A DNA stretch of 64,000 nt from Pseudorhizobium banfieldiae. Lineage in GTDB: Bacteria; Pseudomonadota; Alphaproteobacteria; Rhizobiales; Rhizobiaceae. The stretch lies in assembly GCF_000967425.1 (NCBI RefSeq), contig NZ_FO082820.1:1054001-1118000 (forward strand), in the 5' to 3' direction. Shown here one piece after another: positions 43,482 to 53,414 of this stretch. The notes beneath the pieces were generated by a model, which worked only from the letters and a program-made list of their open reading frames with translations, did not search any database and had not been told where the DNA came from. Made by a program: the position numbers and the translations under genes. The first letter of the stretch is position 1, and each line of letters starts with the position of its first letter.

Positions 43482-44357
43482 ATGAAATTTGAAGAGCAGC
43501 CTCCTCATCGCCAGCTGTTTGCGCGGCAGGTGCTCGCCAAGGCCGGGGTGGCCAACGACCCTCGCCTGCTCGATGCTCTGGTATCCGTCGAACGGGAGCC
43601 GTTCTTCGGACCTCCGCCGTGGTTCTACAGTGATTTCTCGACCTACCGCGAACTGGCCTCACACGACCCGGTCGTCCTCTACCAGGACATGCTCGTGGCG
43701 CTGGATCCGGCGCGCCACGTCAACAACGGGGTCCCCTCCCTCCATGCCGGTGCGCTGAACCAGCTAGGGATCGTGCCGGGGGAACGGGTCGCCCATCTTG
43801 GCGCCGGGACCGGTTACTACACTGCGATACTCGCTGAACTGGTCGGGCCGTCAGGTCATGTCACCGCCGTTGAGTACGACGGGGAGTTGGCCGGCAAGGC
43901 AGCAGCGGCCCTCCAGAACCGAAGCAATGTCACGGTCATTCACGGTGATGCCTTAGTATTTCCGCAAGCGGCTGTCGACGTCGTCTATGTCAACTTCGCG
44001 CTGGACCATCCGGCTGCGGCCTGGGTCGATCAACTTGCGCCTGGCGGTCGCCTCCTGTTCCCGCTGGGGATCCCGGCCCGGAGCGCCAACGGGGAGCAGT
44101 TGCCGTTTACGAGCATCGCCGGGTTTCTCCTGATCGACCGGCGCCCGGCAGGCTACGGTGCCCGCTTCCTGCAGCCGGTGTCCTTCGTGTTTGCCGAAGG
44201 GCAAGAGCCGCCGCCGGCCAGCCGTCGGGAGGGCCTGGAGGCGGCCTTCCGGCGCCGCATCGCCGACCAGGTGCGACAGTTGCGCTGGCGCCGTCCGCCG
44301 GAGGACGACGAGTGGTATTCGGAAGAGGGTTGGGGCCTCTCGAAGCGCGAGCTGTAG
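43482..44357 (+). CDS. Protein-L-isoaspartate O-methyltransferase-like protein
   Basis: The gene encodes 291 residues. The SAM-binding motif I is RVAHLGAGTGYYTAILAEL (about 102-120) and motif post-I is VTAVEYDGELA. The N-terminal part HRQLFARQVLAKAGV and VPSLHAGALNQLGI resembles the PCMT family, which repairs isoaspartyl residues, but it is longer than the E. coli enzyme (208) and has a divergent first 60 residues, so the true substrate is uncertain. The start has GGAGG 5 bases upstream. It ends exactly against the cimA stop codon on the other strand. Confidence 0.8.
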   Translation: MKFEEQPPHRQLFARQVLAKAGVANDPRLLDALVSVEREPFFGPPPWFYSDFSTYRELASHDPVVLYQDMLVALDPARHVNNGVPSLHAGALNQLGIVPGERVAHLGAGTGYYTAILAELVGPSGHVTAVEYDGELAGKAAAALQNRSNVTVIHGDALVFPQAAVDVVYVNFALDHPAAAWVDQLAPGGRLLFPLGIPARSANGEQLPFTSIAGFLLIDRRPAGYGARFLQPVSFVFAEGQEPPPASRREGLEAAFRRRIADQVRQLRWRRPPEDDEWYSEEGWGLSKREL

Positions 44358-45974
44358 CTATTCCGCTGCGATCCGCCCCGCCATGTGGCGGTTCTTCATC
44401 AGCTTGTAGACGATCGAATCGGTCAGCGCCTGGAATGAGGCGTCAATGATGTTTTCCGACACCCCGACCGTCCACCAGCGCGTTCCGTCGCCATCGGTCG
44501 ATTCGATCAGCACGCGCGTGATGGCGGCAGTGCCGCCGTTGAGGATGCGCACCTTGAAGTCGGCCAGTACGAGGTCGGCGATTTCCGCCTGGTATTTGCC
44601 GAGATCCTTGCGCAATGCCAGGTCGAGCGCGTTCACCGGGCCGTCACCCTCAGCGACGGACATGACCTGCTCGCCATCGACATCGAGCTTCACGACCGCT
44701 TCCGACACTGTCTTGATGCGGCCATTGGCGTCGAAGCGTCGCTCCACCATCACCCTGAAGCTGTCGACGGTGAAGAATTCCGGAATGGTACCCAGCGTCC
44801 GGTGGGCGAGAAGCTCGAAGCTGGCGTCGGCACCCTCATAGGCATAGCCGGTTGCCTCTCGCTCCTTGACGATGGAAATCAGCAGGTCGAGCTTCGGGTC
44901 GTCCTTGCCAACGTCGATGCCGCGTCGCTTCAGGGCATTGATGAAGTTCGACTTGCCGCCCTGGTCGGAGACCATCACCTTGCGGAAGTTGCCGACGGTT
45001 TCAGGCGCCACGTGTTCGTAGGTTCTTGGGTCCTTAAGCAGTGCGGAGGCATGGATGCCGGCCTTGGTCGCAAAGGCGGAGGCGCCGACATAGGGCGCCT
45101 GATGGTTCGGCGACCGGTTCAGCAACTCGTCGAAGGCATGGCTGAGATTGGTGAGCCCCTCAAGCCGCACCGCGTCGATCCCGGTCTCGAAGCGGCTGGA
45201 ATAGCTCTCCTTCAGCGACAGGGTGGCGATCAGAGTCACCAGATTGGCGTTGCCGCAGCGTTCGCCGATGCCGTTCAGCGTCCCCTGGATTTGCCGACAG
45301 CCCGCCTCGACGGCGGCGAGCGAGTTGGCGACCGCCTGGCCGGTATCGTCATGGGCGTGGATGCCGAGCGCTGACCCCGGAATGCCTGCGGCGATGACCG
45401 CGCCGACGATCTCCCGGATCTCTGCCGGCTGGGTGCCGCCATTGGTGTCGCAAAGCACGACCCAGCGCGCCCCCGCCTCGTAAGCCGTCCTTGCGCAGGA
45501 AAGCGCATAATCGGGATTTGCCTTGTAGCCGTCGAAGAAATGCTCGCAGTCGACCAGGGCTTCCCTACCGACGGCACGAGCCGCCTCGACGCTCTCCCGG
45601 ATCGACCGAAGGTTCTCCTCGTTGGAGCAGCCGAGGGCGACGCGGACATGGTAGTCCCAGCTTTTTGCGACGAAGCAGATGGCGTCGCTGCGAGCCTGCA
45701 GCAGCGTTGCAAGTCCAGGGTCATTGGAGGCGGAAACGCCGGCCCGCTTCGTCATGCCGAATGCGACAAAGCTGGCCTTCTGTGTCCGCTTCTCCGAGAA
45801 GAAGGCGGTATCCGTCGGATTGGCCCCGGGATACCCGCCTTCGACATAATCGAGACCGAAATTGTCGAGCATGGCCGAAATCGCAATCTTGTCCTCGACA
45901 GAAAAATCGACCCCCGGTGTCTGCTGCCCGTCCCGGAGCGTCGTGTCGAAGAGATAGATGCGTTCCCGCGTCAT
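44358..45974 (-). CDS. cimA: Citramalate synthase
   Basis: The gene encodes 538 residues. CimA condenses acetyl-CoA and pyruvate to citramalate, the first step of the threonine-independent route to 2-oxobutyrate and isoleucine. The HMGL/IPMS motif YLFDTTLRDGQQTPGVDFS lies at residues 7-25; GIHAHDDTGQAVANSLAAVE and QGTLNGIGERCGNANL follow; the LeuA allosteric dimer domain occupies about 400-530. Length fits CimA-type rather than LeuA-type enzymes. The ATG at 45974 follows GGAGGACGG; codons upstream are not conserved. The assignment rests on family pattern. Confidence 0.9.
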   Translation of the reverse strand: MTRERIYLFDTTLRDGQQTPGVDFSVEDKIAISAMLDNFGLDYVEGGYPGANPTDTAFFSEKRTQKASFVAFGMTKRAGVSASNDPGLATLLQARSDAICFVAKSWDYHVRVALGCSNEENLRSIRESVEAARAVGREALVDCEHFFDGYKANPDYALSCARTAYEAGARWVVLCDTNGGTQPAEIREIVGAVIAAGIPGSALGIHAHDDTGQAVANSLAAVEAGCRQIQGTLNGIGERCGNANLVTLIATLSLKESYSSRFETGIDAVRLEGLTNLSHAFDELLNRSPNHQAPYVGASAFATKAGIHASALLKDPRTYEHVAPETVGNFRKVMVSDQGGKSNFINALKRRGIDVGKDDPKLDLLISIVKEREATGYAYEGADASFELLAHRTLGTIPEFFTVDSFRVMVERRFDANGRIKTVSEAVVKLDVDGEQVMSVAEGDGPVNALDLALRKDLGKYQAEIADLVLADFKVRILNGGTAAITRVLIESTDGDGTRWWTVGVSENIIDASFQALTDSIVYKLMKNRHMAGRIAAE

Positions 45975-46010
45975 GTGCCGTCCTCCGCCGCCTGTTGCGG
46001 CCATTGAACC

Positions 46011-46991
<981 letters not shown>

Positions 46992-47678
46992 TCACTTCAA
47001 GGATGTTCGCGAGGATCTGGTAGCGCGGGTCGTCGATGAGATCACCGCCACGAGGAGCATCAGCGGAATGCCGAGCTCGAGCAATTCCTCCAGGATCACC
47101 ATTTGCAGGCTTGTACTCGACTCCAGTGTAATCCCGAAGGGCGCAAGCTTACGCCCGATGCCATCAACCGATTTGGAAAGGATGGCGAAGGCTAGGGCGC
47201 CGACGATGCTCCAAGCCCAGAGCGTCCTCATCCGCAACCCGGTGACAAACTCCTTTGCACCCATTTTGACGAGACGGATCGCAACGGTGGCAACGAAGGC
47301 GAGGGCGATCAGACCAAGAATCCGATCCAAGACCGGCGCCATGTCCGTCAGGTAGAGGTCGCTCCGAAGCACACCTATGCTCGTGAGCTTCTTGTCGAGA
47401 TCGAATTCCCGCCCCATCATCAGGAGCATGACGGCCGGCACCTGCCATGAGGTCTTCCAGTTATCACCGGAGCGCGTCCACAGCCATGCAATAGCTGCAT
47501 AGGCATAAAGCAACGCCGAGGCGATCTCGATGCCGCCTGTCTCGCGGACAAGGCCAGGCCCGAACCCCGTGGTCCAGATATCCACTGCAATCAGGAAGCT
47601 GGCACCTGCCAGAGCCCAGATGATCAGGTGCCAGGGGTGGCCGGCGCTTGAGGCGTGGTCGCGTCTGTCATCGGTCAT
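46992..47678 (-). CDS. Polytopic membrane protein of unknown function
   Basis: The gene encodes 228 residues. About five to six hydrophobic helices are visible: 17-38 (HLIIWALAGASFLIAV), 49-66, 80-88, 118-138, 152-168 and 202-216. Between them are WTTGFGPGLVRETGGIEIAS, MMGREFDLDKKLTSIGVLRS and LEELLELGIPLMLL, with several conserved-looking acidic residues inside or next to helices. I recognise no named family. The stop lies 6 bp before the pip start on the same strand, so it is likely co-transcribed with pip. Confidence 0.75.
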   Translation of the reverse strand: MTDDRRDHASSAGHPWHLIIWALAGASFLIAVDIWTTGFGPGLVRETGGIEIASALLYAYAAIAWLWTRSGDNWKTSWQVPAVMLLMMGREFDLDKKLTSIGVLRSDLYLTDMAPVLDRILGLIALAFVATVAIRLVKMGAKEFVTGLRMRTLWAWSIVGALAFAILSKSVDGIGRKLAPFGITLESSTSLQMVILEELLELGIPLMLLVAVISSTTRATRSSRTSLK

Positions 47679-47804
47679 GGATTGACCACCAACATCCCGG
47701 CCGGAACGGTTGCCCGAGTCGGACCGGTGCTACCGACTGCAACGGAAAGTGGTTCATTCATAAGAAAAATCCCTATCTGCAAATCTGGATGCGTGTGAAG
47801 TTCG

Positions 47805-47918
47805 TCATGCGAGAAAGGCGTAAGCAATGATGGCAGCAGTGATCAGCGTCACCAGCAGGCCTTTTCCGATCAGGCTGTAGAGAAGCCATTTCGGCATCTT
47901 GTTCGGGTTGTCGGTCAT
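47805..47918 (-). CDS. 37-residue single-pass membrane peptide coupled to the GFA gene
   Basis: The gene encodes 37 residues: [20 protein letters not shown], then LLVTLITAAIIAYAFLA. One membrane helix of about 24 residues follows a polar, basic start. Its ATG (47916-47918) overlaps the GFA stop codon (ATGA), which predicts coupled translation and is the main evidence for a real gene. I know no family. It is the last gene of the cysS-GFA unit. Confidence 0.65.
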   Translation of the reverse strand: MTDNPNKMPKWLLYSLIGKGLLVTLITAAIIAYAFLA

Positions 47919-48394
47919 GGCCTGTCGCCTTCGGGCCAGGCCTCGGTATCGTGGTCGGGATGCTGGTAGGAGATGATGTCGGCGAGGAAGGGCGCTGCCT
48001 CCACATCGTCCATGGTCTGCCGGACGGGCAGTTCGTGGAGGTGGTCTACGAAGGGGAGCTTGCGCTCAACACCGAACTGGATGATCGGGGGCACCGCCGC
48101 CGGATCGTCGAAAGCGCCGGTTGCGATGGCGATCCCGTCTGCAGCCTCGTAGGTGAGGGGCGTGCCGCAATTCTCGCAAAACCCGCGCAGGACGTGGTTA
48201 GACGAGCGGAAGTGCTTGACGCTACCGCGGGTCCACTGCAGCTCCGCATCCCGGGTGGAAACCAAGGGCGCATAGAATGCGCCGAAGGCCTTCTGGCACA
48301 TGCGGCAATGGCAAATGGAACTATCCTTCAGGTCGCCGCTCACGCGGAAACGGACCGCGCCGCACTGGCAGCCGCCGGTATGGATCTGCGTCAT
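47915..48394 (-). CDS. GFA family zinc protein (glutathione-dependent formaldehyde-activating-like)
   Basis: The gene encodes 159 residues. Zn-binding cysteines are Cys9 and Cys11 ([10 protein letters not shown]), Cys28, Cys30 and Cys33 ([13 protein letters not shown]) and the pair in [12 protein letters not shown] (about 72-83). This is the GFA/CENP-V fold. Despite the family name, most members have unknown substrates. The ATG overlaps the cysS stop by 4 bases, so it should be translated together with CysRS. Confidence 0.92.
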   Translation of the reverse strand: MTQIHTGGCQCGAVRFRVSGDLKDSSICHCRMCQKAFGAFYAPLVSTRDAELQWTRGSVKHFRSSNHVLRGFCENCGTPLTYEAADGIAIATGAFDDPAAVPPIIQFGVERKLPFVDHLHELPVRQTMDDVEAAPFLADIISYQHPDHDTEAWPEGDRP

Positions 48395-50034
48395 CTCTTC
48401 ACCTCCCAGGTCGTCACCCGCTCGCCGGTGGCCGGGTCCTTCCCGTCCTTGAGCTGGATGCCCTTGGACGAGAGATCATCGCGGATCTTGTCCGCCTCCG
48501 CAAAGTTCTTCGCCTTCAGCATTTCGAGTCGCATCTCGACGAGGGCATCGACGGCGGAGGCCAAGGGATTTTGACTGTCAGCTTTGACTTCGAGGGCAAT
48601 TCTGCCGCGCTTACGATCGATTGCGACCCTTACCCCCCATGACTCAACCTCCTTGATTAGCTGCTCTTCGCGCTCCTTGTTTCCATTCGCCATTGCGACG
48701 CGCAGACGCTCCAAGCGATCGGATTCGTCATGGCCGAGTAGTTGATCGCGAACACGGAGATCGAAAACGTGCACTTTGTCGTAGAGTGACCATTTCCTCA
48801 GTGGAACAATCCCAAGGAATTCGAGTCCAAGGAGCAGTTTTTCAGCGGCCCCCTCATCCGATGATGCTTTCTCGCGGAGCGAGAACAGGGTCGAGAGAGC
48901 TTTGGGTGTGTTTAGGTCGTCGGCTAGCGCAGCGAGAAAGTTAGAATCCTGCAGGACTGGTCTTCCGCGAAGCCTCTTCGCTGCGATACGGCCGGCCACG
49001 ATCTCTGCATCACAACTTGCCAAGAAGCCGAAGACTTCGTCGCGTGCCTGGTGAAGTTTTTCTACCGTCCAGTCGATCGGCTGACGGTAGTGGGTTTTAA
49101 GCATTGCCAGGCGAAGCACACCGCCATGCCAAGGCCGACCGCCGAACTTGTCCGTGTGCAGGAGATCGTGGATTGTGACGAAGTTGCCCTCTGACTTCGA
49201 CATCTTGCGGCCTTCGACCTGCACGAAGCCATTGTGCATCCAGACATTCGCCATCGCATGCGTGCCATGGGCGCAGCGCGACTGGGCGATCTCGTTCTCG
49301 TGGTGCGGAAAGATCAGGTCCAGCCCGCCGCCATGGATGTCGAAGACCTCGCCGAGATAGCGGCCGCTCATGGCGGAGCACTCGATATGCCAACCGGGCC
49401 GACCGCGGCCCCAGGGGCTCTCCCAGCCCGGCTCATTGTGCGAAGAGAGCTTCCAGAGCACGAAGTCGCCCGGGTTCTTCTTGTGCGCATCGACGGTGAT
49501 ACGGGCACCGGCCTGCTGCTCGTCGAGAGGGCGTTTCGAAAGCTGGCCGTAATCGCTCATCGACTTCGTGTCGAACAGAACCTCGCCGGCCGCCACATAG
49601 GCATGACCCTTTGCGACCAGCCGCTCGATGATCTCTATCATCTGTGGAATGTTGTCGGTTGCCCGCGGCTCGACATTCGGCTCCAGGCAGCCCAGCGCCT
49701 TTACGTCCTCGTGAAATTGCGTCTCGGTCTTTTCCGTCACGAGCCGGATCGCCTCGTTCAGCGGCAGGCCGGGATGGTCGCGCAGCGCCCGTGCGTTGAT
49801 CTTGTCGTCCACGTCTGTGATGTTGCGGGCATAGGTGACATGATCGGCACCATAGACATGACGCAGCAAGCGGTAGAGCACGTCGAAGACGATCACCGGC
49901 CGCGCATTGCCGATATGGGCATAGTCGTAGACCGTCGGACCGCAGACATACATACGCACGTTGTTCGGATCGATCGGCCGGAACTCAGCCTTCTCGCGAG
50001 TCAGCGTATTGTAGAGCTTGAGCTCAACGCTCAT
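48391..50034 (-). CDS. cysS: Cysteinyl-tRNA synthetase with extended C-terminal region
   Basis: The gene encodes 547 residues; rhizobial CysRS proteins that I know are about 460. The ATG at 50034 follows CAGGAG. The catalytic part is normal: [20 protein letters not shown] (HIGH-type), Zn ligands in the usual places (Cys in [27 protein letters not shown]), and KMSKSEGNF. After [15 protein letters not shown] the sequence departs from the rhizobial type: about 85 extra residues (including [20 protein letters not shown] and [20 protein letters not shown]) precede the standard end [20 protein letters not shown]. The DNA of that part is also lower in GC. Function as CysRS is expected. Confidence 0.93.
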   Translation of the reverse strand: MSVELKLYNTLTREKAEFRPIDPNNVRMYVCGPTVYDYAHIGNARPVIVFDVLYRLLRHVYGADHVTYARNITDVDDKINARALRDHPGLPLNEAIRLVTEKTETQFHEDVKALGCLEPNVEPRATDNIPQMIEIIERLVAKGHAYVAAGEVLFDTKSMSDYGQLSKRPLDEQQAGARITVDAHKKNPGDFVLWKLSSHNEPGWESPWGRGRPGWHIECSAMSGRYLGEVFDIHGGGLDLIFPHHENEIAQSRCAHGTHAMANVWMHNGFVQVEGRKMSKSEGNFVTIHDLLHTDKFGGRPWHGGVLRLAMLKTHYRQPIDWTVEKLHQARDEVFGFLASCDAEIVAGRIAAKRLRGRPVLQDSNFLAALADDLNTPKALSTLFSLREKASSDEGAAEKLLLGLEFLGIVPLRKWSLYDKVHVFDLRVRDQLLGHDESDRLERLRVAMANGNKEREEQLIKEVESWGVRVAIDRKRGRIALEVKADSQNPLASAVDALVEMRLEMLKAKNFAEADKIRDDLSSKGIQLKDGKDPATGERVTTWEVKR

Positions 50035-50196
50035 CGAATTCTCCTGACAGCAAGCCACCGGCGGGACCGGGTCGTTTGTCTTCAGGCTTTTCGAGAGACG
50101 AAAACGGCCGGGCCAGCGCAGTGCACTAGCGAATAATGATCCCGCAAATGGAAATCGCCGTTTTCATGCGGCTGTTATGGCGCGGGGCCGGGCCGT

Positions 50197-50232
50197 GGTC
50201 AAGCGGGACGGGAACAACTATTGCGCTTGACC
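50197..50232. repeat. 9-bp inverted repeat between SDR and cysS genes
   Basis: GGTCAAGCG (50197-50205) and CGCTTGACC (50224-50232) are perfect inverse copies 18 bp apart. They lie 17 bp beyond the SDR stop, upstream of the cysS promoter region. This could be the 3' hairpin of the SDR transcript or a regulator site. There is no T-tract. Confidence 0.45.
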
Positions 50233-50249
50233 GGTCTCGGCCGCAATGA

Positions 50250-50990
50250 TCACTCCGGCATGCGGTAGTCGACGAACTTGTTTTCGCGCACGACGAAAAG
50301 ACGTCCCGTATCCTTCATCTCGGGAGAGGCGAGCGGCAGGATGGCCGCGGCAACCTCGGCCGGATGCGGCAGCGTGTTCGGGTCCTCGCCGGGCATGGCC
50401 TGGGCGCGCATGGCGGTCCGCGTCGCGCCGGGGTCGATCAAATTGACGCGCAGCGCCGTGCGCTGCTGTTCGGCAGCCCAGGTGCGGGCCAGTGCCTCGA
50501 CAGCCGCCTTGGACGCGGAATAGGCGCCCCAGAAGGGACGGCACTTGTGGGCCGCGCCGGAGGAGAGGATCAGCGCCCGTCCGGCGTCCGATTTCAGGAG
50601 CAGCGGCTCGACGGAGCGGATCAGCCGCCAGGTGGCGGTGACATTGGTCAGCATCACCTTCTCGAACACTTTCGCTTCGATGTGCCCGATCGGCGAGATC
50701 ACGCCCAGGATGCCGGCATTGGCGACGAGGATGTCGAGCTTGCCCCAGCGTTCGAAGATCGACCCGCCGAGCTGGTCGATGGCCTGCATGTCGGTCAGGT
50801 CGAACGGTACGAGCGTGGCGGATCCGCCTTCGGCCTTGATCGCATCGTCCAACTCTTCCAGTCCGCCGACGCTGCGGGCGCAGGCAATGACATGCGCACC
50901 CGCCTTTGCCAGTTCTAGTGCGGTGAAATAGCCGATGCCGCGCGAAGCGCCGGTCACCAGAGCGATCCTGTCCTTCAGGTTGATCGTCAT
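50250..50990 (-). CDS. Short-chain dehydrogenase/reductase
   Basis: The gene encodes 246 residues. The classical SDR cofactor motif TGASRGIG is at 13-20 (ALVTGASRGIGYFTALELAK), NAG is in LVANAGILG (about 88), and the catalytic pair YxxxK is in GAYSASKAAVEALARTWAAE (about 157-176), with Ser in LILSSGAAHKCR. Near residue 40 a basic residue (ACARSVGG) suggests NADP preference, a weak inference. The ATG at 50990 follows GGGACAG. The gene lies just behind the purF terminator; its substrate is unknown. Confidence 0.9.
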   Translation of the reverse strand: MTINLKDRIALVTGASRGIGYFTALELAKAGAHVIACARSVGGLEELDDAIKAEGGSATLVPFDLTDMQAIDQLGGSIFERWGKLDILVANAGILGVISPIGHIEAKVFEKVMLTNVTATWRLIRSVEPLLLKSDAGRALILSSGAAHKCRPFWGAYSASKAAVEALARTWAAEQQRTALRVNLIDPGATRTAMRAQAMPGEDPNTLPHPAEVAAAILPLASPEMKDTGRLFVVRENKFVDYRMPE

Positions 50991-51016
50991 GTGCTGTCCC
51001 GTTTCCTGCAGCGGCA

Positions 51017-51044
51017 AAGAAAAAGGCCGCGTTGCCGCAGCCTT
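51017..51044 (-). terminator. Intrinsic terminator after purF
   Basis: On the minus strand AAGGCTGCG (51044-51036) pairs with CGCGGCCTT (51031-51023), with one G-U pair, around the tetraloop GCAA, and TTTTTCTTT follows. It lies 45 bp beyond the purF stop and 27 bp before the SDR start, so the SDR gene is reached by read-through or has a promoter within this region. Confidence 0.85.
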
Positions 51045-51088
51045 CTAGTGCCTTTGGGCCCTGATGGAAACAGGCGAGTTGCCGCGGT

Positions 51089-52591
51089 TCAGCCGTTGCT
51101 GGCGAGCATGGAGACCTTGTTGCCCATGGCTTCGCCGTTCTTGTCGAGGAGCCGGGTGGGGTAGTCCCCGGTAAAGTAGTGGTCGGTGAACTGCGGACGG
51201 GCCGGATTGCGCGGCTCGCCGCCGACTGCGCGGTAAAGGCCGTCGATCGACAGGAACTGCAGCGAATCTGCGCGGATGTATTCGCACATCGCCTGCAGGC
51301 TATCGTACTGGTTGGCGAGCAGCTTGTCGGCATCCGGCGTGTCGATGCCGTAGAAGTCGGGATAGTAGATCATCGGGCTGGCAACCCGGATATGCACTTC
51401 CTTCGCACCGGCATCTCGGATCATCTGGACGATCTTCAGCGAGGTGGTTCCCCGCACGATCGAATCGTCCACCAGCACGACACGCTTGCCCTCGATCATC
51501 GCCCGGTTGGCGGAGTGCTTTAGTTTCACTCCGAAGGCGCGAATCTGCTGCGTCGGTTCGATGAAGGTGCGGCCGACATAGTGGTTGCGGATGATGCCGT
51601 ATTCGAACGGGATGCCGCTCTCCTGGGCAAAACCCAGCGCCGCCGGCGTGCCGCCATCGGGCACGGGGACGACGACATCGGCCTCCACCGGTGCTTCCTT
51701 GGCGAGGTTCATCCCCATGTTCTTGCGCGCCACATAGACGCTGCGTCCGCCGACCACTGAGTCCGGCCGTGCGAAGTAGACATATTCGAACAGGCAGAGT
51801 CGTTCCGGCTGCTGGTTGCCCGCCTTGCGCGCGTCGATCTCGATCGAGCCGTCCGGCTGGACTTCGCAGATGATGACCTCGCCGTTTTCCACGTCCCGGA
51901 TGTACTTCGCGCCGATGATGTCGAGCGCACAGGTCTCGGAGCAGAAGATCGGTTTGCCGTCCAGCTCGCCCATGACGAGCGGCCGGATACCGGTCGGGTC
52001 GCGGGCGGCGATCAGCTTGGTCCGGGTCATCGCGACCATCGAATAGCCGCCCTCCATCTGCCGGATCGCGTCGATGAAGCGGTCGGCCGTCGAGGTGTAT
52101 CGCGAGCGGGCGATCAGGTGCAGGACCACCTCCGTGTCGGAGGTCGACTGGCAGATGGCGCCGCCGGCAATCAACTGGCGACGTAGCGTCAGGCCGTTGG
52201 TGAAGTTGCCGTTATGGGCAATCGCAATGCCGCCCACCTCGAGTTCGGCGAACAGCGGCTGGACATTGCGCAGCGCCACTTCGCCGGTGGTCGAATAGCG
52301 GACATGGCCGATGGCGATGGTGCCGGGCAGTTTCGCGAGGGTCACCGGGTCGGTGTAGTGGTCGCCGACGAGGCCCATGCGGCGTTCCGAGTGAAAGCGC
52401 TGGCCGTCGAAGGAGACGATGCCGGCTGCTTCCTGGCCGCGGTGCTGCAGGGCGTGCAGGCCAAGTGCCGTCAGTGTCGCTGCTTCGGGATGGCCGAGAA
52501 TGCCGAAGACGCCGCATTCCTCGTGAAGCGTGTCACCGTCGAGATCACCACGAAGGTCATCTGCGGTCGTCTGCGAAACCGGCTCGTTCAT
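51089..52591 (-). CDS. purF: Amidophosphoribosyltransferase
   Basis: The gene encodes 500 residues. PurF makes phosphoribosylamine from PRPP and glutamine, the first step of purine synthesis. The Ntn-type nucleophile is Cys26 in LHEECGVFGI, so the first 25 residues should be removed as a propeptide. The glutaminase domain (to about 260) contains GHVRYSTTGE and AHNGNFTNG. The PRPP loop VVLVDDSIVRGTTSLKIVQM is near residue 375. Its length is normal for the Bacillus-type enzyme. It stands downstream of cvpA, as in many proteobacteria. Confidence 0.96.
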   Translation of the reverse strand: MNEPVSQTTADDLRGDLDGDTLHEECGVFGILGHPEAATLTALGLHALQHRGQEAAGIVSFDGQRFHSERRMGLVGDHYTDPVTLAKLPGTIAIGHVRYSTTGEVALRNVQPLFAELEVGGIAIAHNGNFTNGLTLRRQLIAGGAICQSTSDTEVVLHLIARSRYTSTADRFIDAIRQMEGGYSMVAMTRTKLIAARDPTGIRPLVMGELDGKPIFCSETCALDIIGAKYIRDVENGEVIICEVQPDGSIEIDARKAGNQQPERLCLFEYVYFARPDSVVGGRSVYVARKNMGMNLAKEAPVEADVVVPVPDGGTPAALGFAQESGIPFEYGIIRNHYVGRTFIEPTQQIRAFGVKLKHSANRAMIEGKRVVLVDDSIVRGTTSLKIVQMIRDAGAKEVHIRVASPMIYYPDFYGIDTPDADKLLANQYDSLQAMCEYIRADSLQFLSIDGLYRAVGGEPRNPARPQFTDHYFTGDYPTRLLDKNGEAMGNKVSMLASNG

Positions 52592-52726
52592 CTGCTGGCC
52601 CTTGCCTCTCGGAAAAACGGAAGAGCCGGCCGGGGAGGAGGCCCCCCGATGCCAGCTCGGTCCAGTGTATTCATCAATACTAGCACAAGTGGTGATGCCT
52701 GGCCGCGCATCAAGCGCGAGAAAACG

Positions 52727-53329
52727 TCAATTATTTGTCGCAGGGGCGTCTTCGGCCGGAGCGGTCTCCGCCGGCGGTTGGCCCTGGGCAGGTGCGCCAT
52801 CGGTCGGTACCTCCTCCTGACCGGTGATGCGGGCACGGATCTGCGGCTCGATATCTTCCGGCAGAACGGCCTGCAGCCGCCCAACCAGCGTGTCGAGGAA
52901 GGGCTTCGACTTCGACTGGCTCACCCATTCCGGCTGTGAGCGGACATCGACCAGCCAGTTCCAGAAGGCGACGGCGACGACCAGCAGCAGGATGCCGCGC
53001 GCGGCACCGAACAGGAAGCCCAGGGTACGATCCAGCGCGCCGATGCGGCTGTCGATGATGAAGTCGGCAATCCGGGACGTGATGAAGGAGATGATGATCA
53101 GCGCGACGAGGAAGATGATGCCGGCAGACCCGGCGATGGCGATACGATCATCCGTCGTGTAGTTCTGCGCGTAGGGCACGAGCAATGGATAGAGGTAGTA
53201 GGCGGCCGCCACGGAGCCGACCCAGCTTGCGATCGACAGCACCTCGCGGGAAAAGCCGCGAACCATGGCAAGCACGGCAGAAAACAGCGTGACGCCGATG
53301 ACGATGCCGTCAAAGATCGTGATGGGCAT
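52727..53329 (-). CDS. cvpA: CvpA family membrane protein
   Basis: The gene encodes 200 residues. Four membrane helices lie within residues 5-120 (IFDGIVIGVTLFSAVLAMVR, ALIIISFITSRIADFII, LFGAARGILLLVVAVAFWNW). The motif DRTLGFLFGAARG is the CvpA mark. The C-terminal 60 residues are polar with many Pro and Ala (GQPPAETAPAEDAPATNN), probably disordered in the cytoplasm. CvpA was named for colicin V production and affects envelope integrity. The ATG at 53329 follows GGAG. It precedes purF (135-bp gap), the same neighbour order as in E. coli. Confidence 0.93.
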   Translation of the reverse strand: MPITIFDGIVIGVTLFSAVLAMVRGFSREVLSIASWVGSVAAAYYLYPLLVPYAQNYTTDDRIAIAGSAGIIFLVALIIISFITSRIADFIIDSRIGALDRTLGFLFGAARGILLLVVAVAFWNWLVDVRSQPEWVSQSKSKPFLDTLVGRLQAVLPEDIEPQIRARITGQEEVPTDGAPAQGQPPAETAPAEDAPATNN

Positions 53330-53414
53330 ATAAGATGTACTCCAAGACTTGGCCGTGGCCACGGCCCCCCGCGTTCCGGCTGTCTCTTACAACAGTGGTG
53401 CGGGTAACGGAAGA

